NCBI GenBank assembly: GCA_021808875.1
Contig: JAKBAU010000038.1
Location: 1 to 17,394, forward strand
DNA length: 17,394 nt
From: Pseudomonadota bacterium
Lineage (GTDB): Bacteria; Pseudomonadota; Alphaproteobacteria; Micropepsales; Micropepsaceae
Direction: 5' to 3'
A program made the translations under genes and the position numbers. The notes beneath the pieces were generated by a model. The model made no database searches. It was not told the DNA's origin and worked only from the letters and a program-made list of their open reading frames with translations. Below, piece by piece: positions 15,175 to 17,394 of the stretch (position 1 is the stretch's first letter; every line of letters starts with the position of its first letter).

Positions 15175-16404
15175 ATGCTGGGCAATATGCTTCGGGGCGC
15201 AACGAGAGAGCAGCGCAATGCGGTCATTGCCGCCTATCTTGGCTGGACGCTTGATGCTTTCGACTTCTTTCTGCTGATCTTTCTGGTCACGGACATTGCC
15301 AGGTCGTTCAACTGTTCGGTCTCTGCCATCACCTGGGCGATTACCCTGACCCTGGCACTGCGCCCGGTGGGGGCCTTTCTGTTTGGCCGTCTCGCCGATC
15401 ACTATGGGCGCCGGCCGGTGCTGATGGTGGATGTCGCCTGCTATGCAATTCTGGGCTTCGCCACGGCCTTTGCACCCAATCTGTGGACGTTTCTTGTCAT
15501 CCGCGCGCTCTTCGGAATTGCGATGGGTGGAGAATGGGGTGTTGGTGCGTCACTGACCATGGAAAGCGTGCCAAAGGAGGCTCGCGGAATCGTTTCCGGT
15601 CTGTTGCAGGCAGGCTATCCGAGCGGCCTGCTGCTCGCATCGGCGGTCTATGGTCTTCTTTATCCCTATCTTGGCTGGCGCGGCATGTTCATGGTCGGCA
15701 TCCTGCCAGCGCTGCTTGTTCTCTTCATCCGACGCTATGTGAGAGAGGCCCCGGGCTTCCGCCGCGGTCAGGGACGGCGCATCCGTACCCTTGCGCTGCT
15801 GCGCGAGCACTGGCGGCTCGCGCTTTACGCCATGCTGTTCATGATGGCGATGAACCTCTTCAGTCATGGTACGCAGGATCTTTATCCGACAATGCTCAAG
15901 GTCGACAAAGGCATGCGCCCCGGGTTGATCAGCGCGATCAACTTCATTGCGGCGGGCGGTGCCATCCTGGGCGGACTGTTCTTCGGCGCTTTGTCGCAAC
16001 GCATTGGTCGGCGGCGGGCCCTCATCCTTGGGGCACTGCTCGCGCTGCCGATCCTCCCCTTCTGGGCCTTTTCGAGCTCTGTCTACTTGCTGGGGGCCGC
16101 CGCGTTCGCCATGCAGTTCATGGTGCAGGGCTGCTGGGGCATCATCCCCGCCCATCTCAACGAATTGTCGCCGCCCGAAGCGCGCGGCACCTTTCCTGGT
16201 ACCGTTTATCAACTGGGCAATTTTCTCGCCTCGTACAATGCCACCATGCAGGCCCAACTGGAGGGCGTCTACGGCAGTTACGGAGCGGCACTCTCACTGG
16301 TGGCCGCCACGGCTGCTGTGTTCATCGCGATCTTTGCCTATATCGGCCGCGAGGCACGGCAGATCGATATGGCTGAATACACAGCCCATCACCCCGGCCC
16401 CTGA
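15175..16404 (+). CDS. MFS transporter, SHS/monocarboxylate type
   Basis: ATG 15175 is preferred because AGGTGG lies 9 bases upstream; the 409-residue product then opens as the family does. Residues 22-32, LGWTLDAFDFF, put two Asp (27, 30) in TM1, as in sialate and lactate/pyruvate:H+ symporters. TWAITLTLALRPVGAFLFGR leads into the motif A loop GRLADHYGRRPVLM (about 71-84). AMGGEWGVGASLTMESVP and GLLQAGYPSGLLLAS are also typical. Twelve membrane segments fit the length. It follows the CoA-transferase genes on the same strand, so import of acetoacetate, 3-hydroxybutyrate or another short carboxylate is a fair inference. Its TGA stop directly abuts the stop of the convergent OmpA-like gene. Confidence 0.92.
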   Translation: MLGNMLRGATREQRNAVIAAYLGWTLDAFDFFLLIFLVTDIARSFNCSVSAITWAITLTLALRPVGAFLFGRLADHYGRRPVLMVDVACYAILGFATAFAPNLWTFLVIRALFGIAMGGEWGVGASLTMESVPKEARGIVSGLLQAGYPSGLLLASAVYGLLYPYLGWRGMFMVGILPALLVLFIRRYVREAPGFRRGQGRRIRTLALLREHWRLALYAMLFMMAMNLFSHGTQDLYPTMLKVDKGMRPGLISAINFIAAGGAILGGLFFGALSQRIGRRRALILGALLALPILPFWAFSSSVYLLGAAAFAMQFMVQGCWGIIPAHLNELSPPEARGTFPGTVYQLGNFLASYNATMQAQLEGVYGSYGAALSLVAATAAVFIAIFAYIGREARQIDMAEYTAHHPGP

Positions 16405-17232
16405 TCAGGACTGGATGAAGATGTCGACGCGATCCGTGGCGCCGTGATCATTGGCAGGCACGCCGCCGAGCGCTTGCACGTCGATCCGCTCGGCCGGCAC
16501 ACCATCTGCGATCAGCGCCTGGCGGACGGCCAGCGCCCGCTCGAGGCTCAGCCGTCGTGCTGACGATGAGGTACTCCCGGGATTGCCCCCATAGCCCACC
16601 AGTTCGACCCGGCTGGCGCCGCTCGCCAGCGCAGTCTTCAGGCTGAAGGCCAGATCATTCAGTGTCGCGGTGGTGTTGTCCGAAAGCGCGAACGAGTTGC
16701 GGTTGAAGAGCACCGAGGCCTGCTTGGAGAGACCTTTGGGCACGGCGATAGGGGGCGTCGCAGCGGCGGGAGCGGCAGGGTGCAAGGAAGACGGTGCGGG
16801 AGGTGCTCCAGGGCTCGCGGCCATGGGCGCTGTGGCAGACACATGTGTCGTGCCAAAAGAAAAGGGAATGGCGGTGGCATTGGGCGGAACGGGATGCGCC
16901 TGATGCCGGCCAGAGGCGGGCGCATGTACCCTTGCCGCAGTCATTTTGGCGCCCTTTGGCGCCTGGCGTTTCAGCACATGGGTGGTCGAGAGCGGTCTGG
17001 TGCGCTTGCTCCTGCTGCGGACTGGTTTGACTGCGCGCGGTGGATGCAGATGCACCGGAGGCAGTTTGTGTTCTGAGAACGGCTTGGGAACCGCCCAAGG
17101 GTTCACGGTGACATCTTCGCCGGGATACATCTGGACCTGCGCGACGGATGCCGCTTGCCAGCCGAGGGCCGCAGCCGCGACGGCAACAATGAAGCTTGTC
17201 CGGGCAAGCCGGCGGAAGGAGATCTCGGTCAT
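16405..17232 (-). CDS. OmpA-family C-terminal domain protein, periplasmic
   Basis: The 275-residue product has a signal peptide (about 1-31: FIVAVAAAALGWQAASVA). A long low-complexity Pro/Ala/His/Arg-rich linker (about 45-165) follows, then an OmpA-like domain at about 170-275: VLFNRNSFALSDNTTATLND, RVELVGYGGNPGS, RRLSLERALAVRQALIADGV and ERIDVQALGGVPANDHGATD. The last helix keeps LSxxRA, whose Arg helps bind peptidoglycan. The loop that normally carries the diaminopimelate-binding Asp (GHTDxxG) reads GYGGNPG, so Asp is missing. The domain order suggests a periplasmic tether, yet binding to cell wall may be altered. A ribosome site is weak. It is convergent with the transporter with no gap, and a partial frame lies upstream on the same strand. 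Confidence 0.85.
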   Translation of the reverse strand: MTEISFRRLARTSFIVAVAAAALGWQAASVAQVQMYPGEDVTVNPWAVPKPFSEHKLPPVHLHPPRAVKPVRSRSKRTRPLSTTHVLKRQAPKGAKMTAARVHAPASGRHQAHPVPPNATAIPFSFGTTHVSATAPMAASPGAPPAPSSLHPAAPAAATPPIAVPKGLSKQASVLFNRNSFALSDNTTATLNDLAFSLKTALASGASRVELVGYGGNPGSTSSSARRLSLERALAVRQALIADGVPAERIDVQALGGVPANDHGATDRVDIFIQS

Positions 17233-17287
17233 GTGCCCAGCCTGGCGCGTCTGCGACGCTGCACTTTAGGCGCTGCGCGCCAAGGGC

Positions 17288-17394
17288 TCAACCGTGGGAC
17301 AGTGGCCGCGTTCCTGGGCCCACACCCTTGAGCAGGCGCAGCATCTGGGGGTGCAGGTTCTCATTACTGGCCAGAATATCGCCGTTTTCGAGCA
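17288..17394 (-). CDS. C-terminal end of an unidentified gene
   Basis: On the minus strand the frame enters at 17392 and runs 34 codons (beginning LENGDILASNENLHPQMLRL, ending RPLSHG) to TGA at 17288-17290, 55 bases upstream of the OmpA-like start. It is GC3-rich and protein-like, and its position fits a gene in the same operon. I do not recognise the family. The plus strand is also open over this stretch (from 17270, possible GTG 17294), so strand is not certain. Confidence 0.4.
   Translation of the reverse strand, partial: LENGDILASNENLHPQMLRLLKGVGPGTRPLSHG

Noticed and set aside
15483..16376. 297-residue open frame inside the MFS transporter
   Set aside because: It is a plus-strand shadow of the transporter in another frame, rich in Arg, His and Cys with no family resemblance.
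17270..17394. Plus-strand frame at the right edge (GTG 17294)
   Set aside because: Open and protein-like, but the minus-strand reading has a proper stop placed just upstream of the OmpA-like gene in the same direction. Kept only as an alternative to that entry.
1..17394. CRISPR arrays, tRNA genes, insertion sequences, attachment sites
   Set aside because: No regularly spaced repeats, no T-loop/anticodon pattern outside coding regions, no transposase motifs and no paired terminal repeats were seen on either strand by eye.

Overview
This GC-rich window reads as chromosomal DNA of an alphaproteobacterium. The basis is the ffh-rpsP-rimM-trmD-rplS translation/secretion block, the sequence style of Ffh and HU, the frequent GTG/TTG starts and the secreted S9A peptidases. 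I cannot fix the order or genus from sequence alone. No tRNA, rRNA, CRISPR array, insertion sequence or attachment site was seen.

Layout. 1-2931 holds two tandem S9A prolyl-oligopeptidase paralogues; the first enters from outside the window, the second is complete and carries a signal peptide. A strong 16-bp hairpin ends them. 2932-3255 is the structured leader of ffh. 3256-7293 is the SRP/ribosome-maturation operon, unusual in carrying a GNAT acetyltransferase translationally overlapped between rimM and trmD. 7294-7638 is a gene-free, fold-rich stretch ending in a terminator, followed by an HU protein with a Lys/Ala-rich N-terminal tail and its own terminator. 8147-8772 is a broken MscS-type mechanosensitive channel: its N-terminal membrane part and its C-terminal tail are present, but the central pore/beta domain is missing and the frame shifts. 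A small exported DUF2141-like protein follows.

9539-13665 is an accessory-looking group: a minus-strand sulfotransferase, a divergent GT4 glycosyltransferase coupled to an MFS exporter, and a second, unrelated sulfotransferase. Together they suggest making, sulfating and moving a glycan or glycolipid; this is inference. 13729-16404 is a ketone-body module: both subunits of a 3-oxoacid CoA-transferase plus an SHS-like MFS carboxylate transporter, consistent with uptake and activation of acetoacetate-type acids. The window closes with a convergent OmpA-like periplasmic protein abutting the transporter stop codon, and a short partial reading frame at the edge.

The best candidates for a second look are the sulfotransferase/glycosyltransferase/MFS group, the embedded acetyltransferase of the ribosome operon, the deleted MscS gene, and the structured RNAs before ffh and after rplS.
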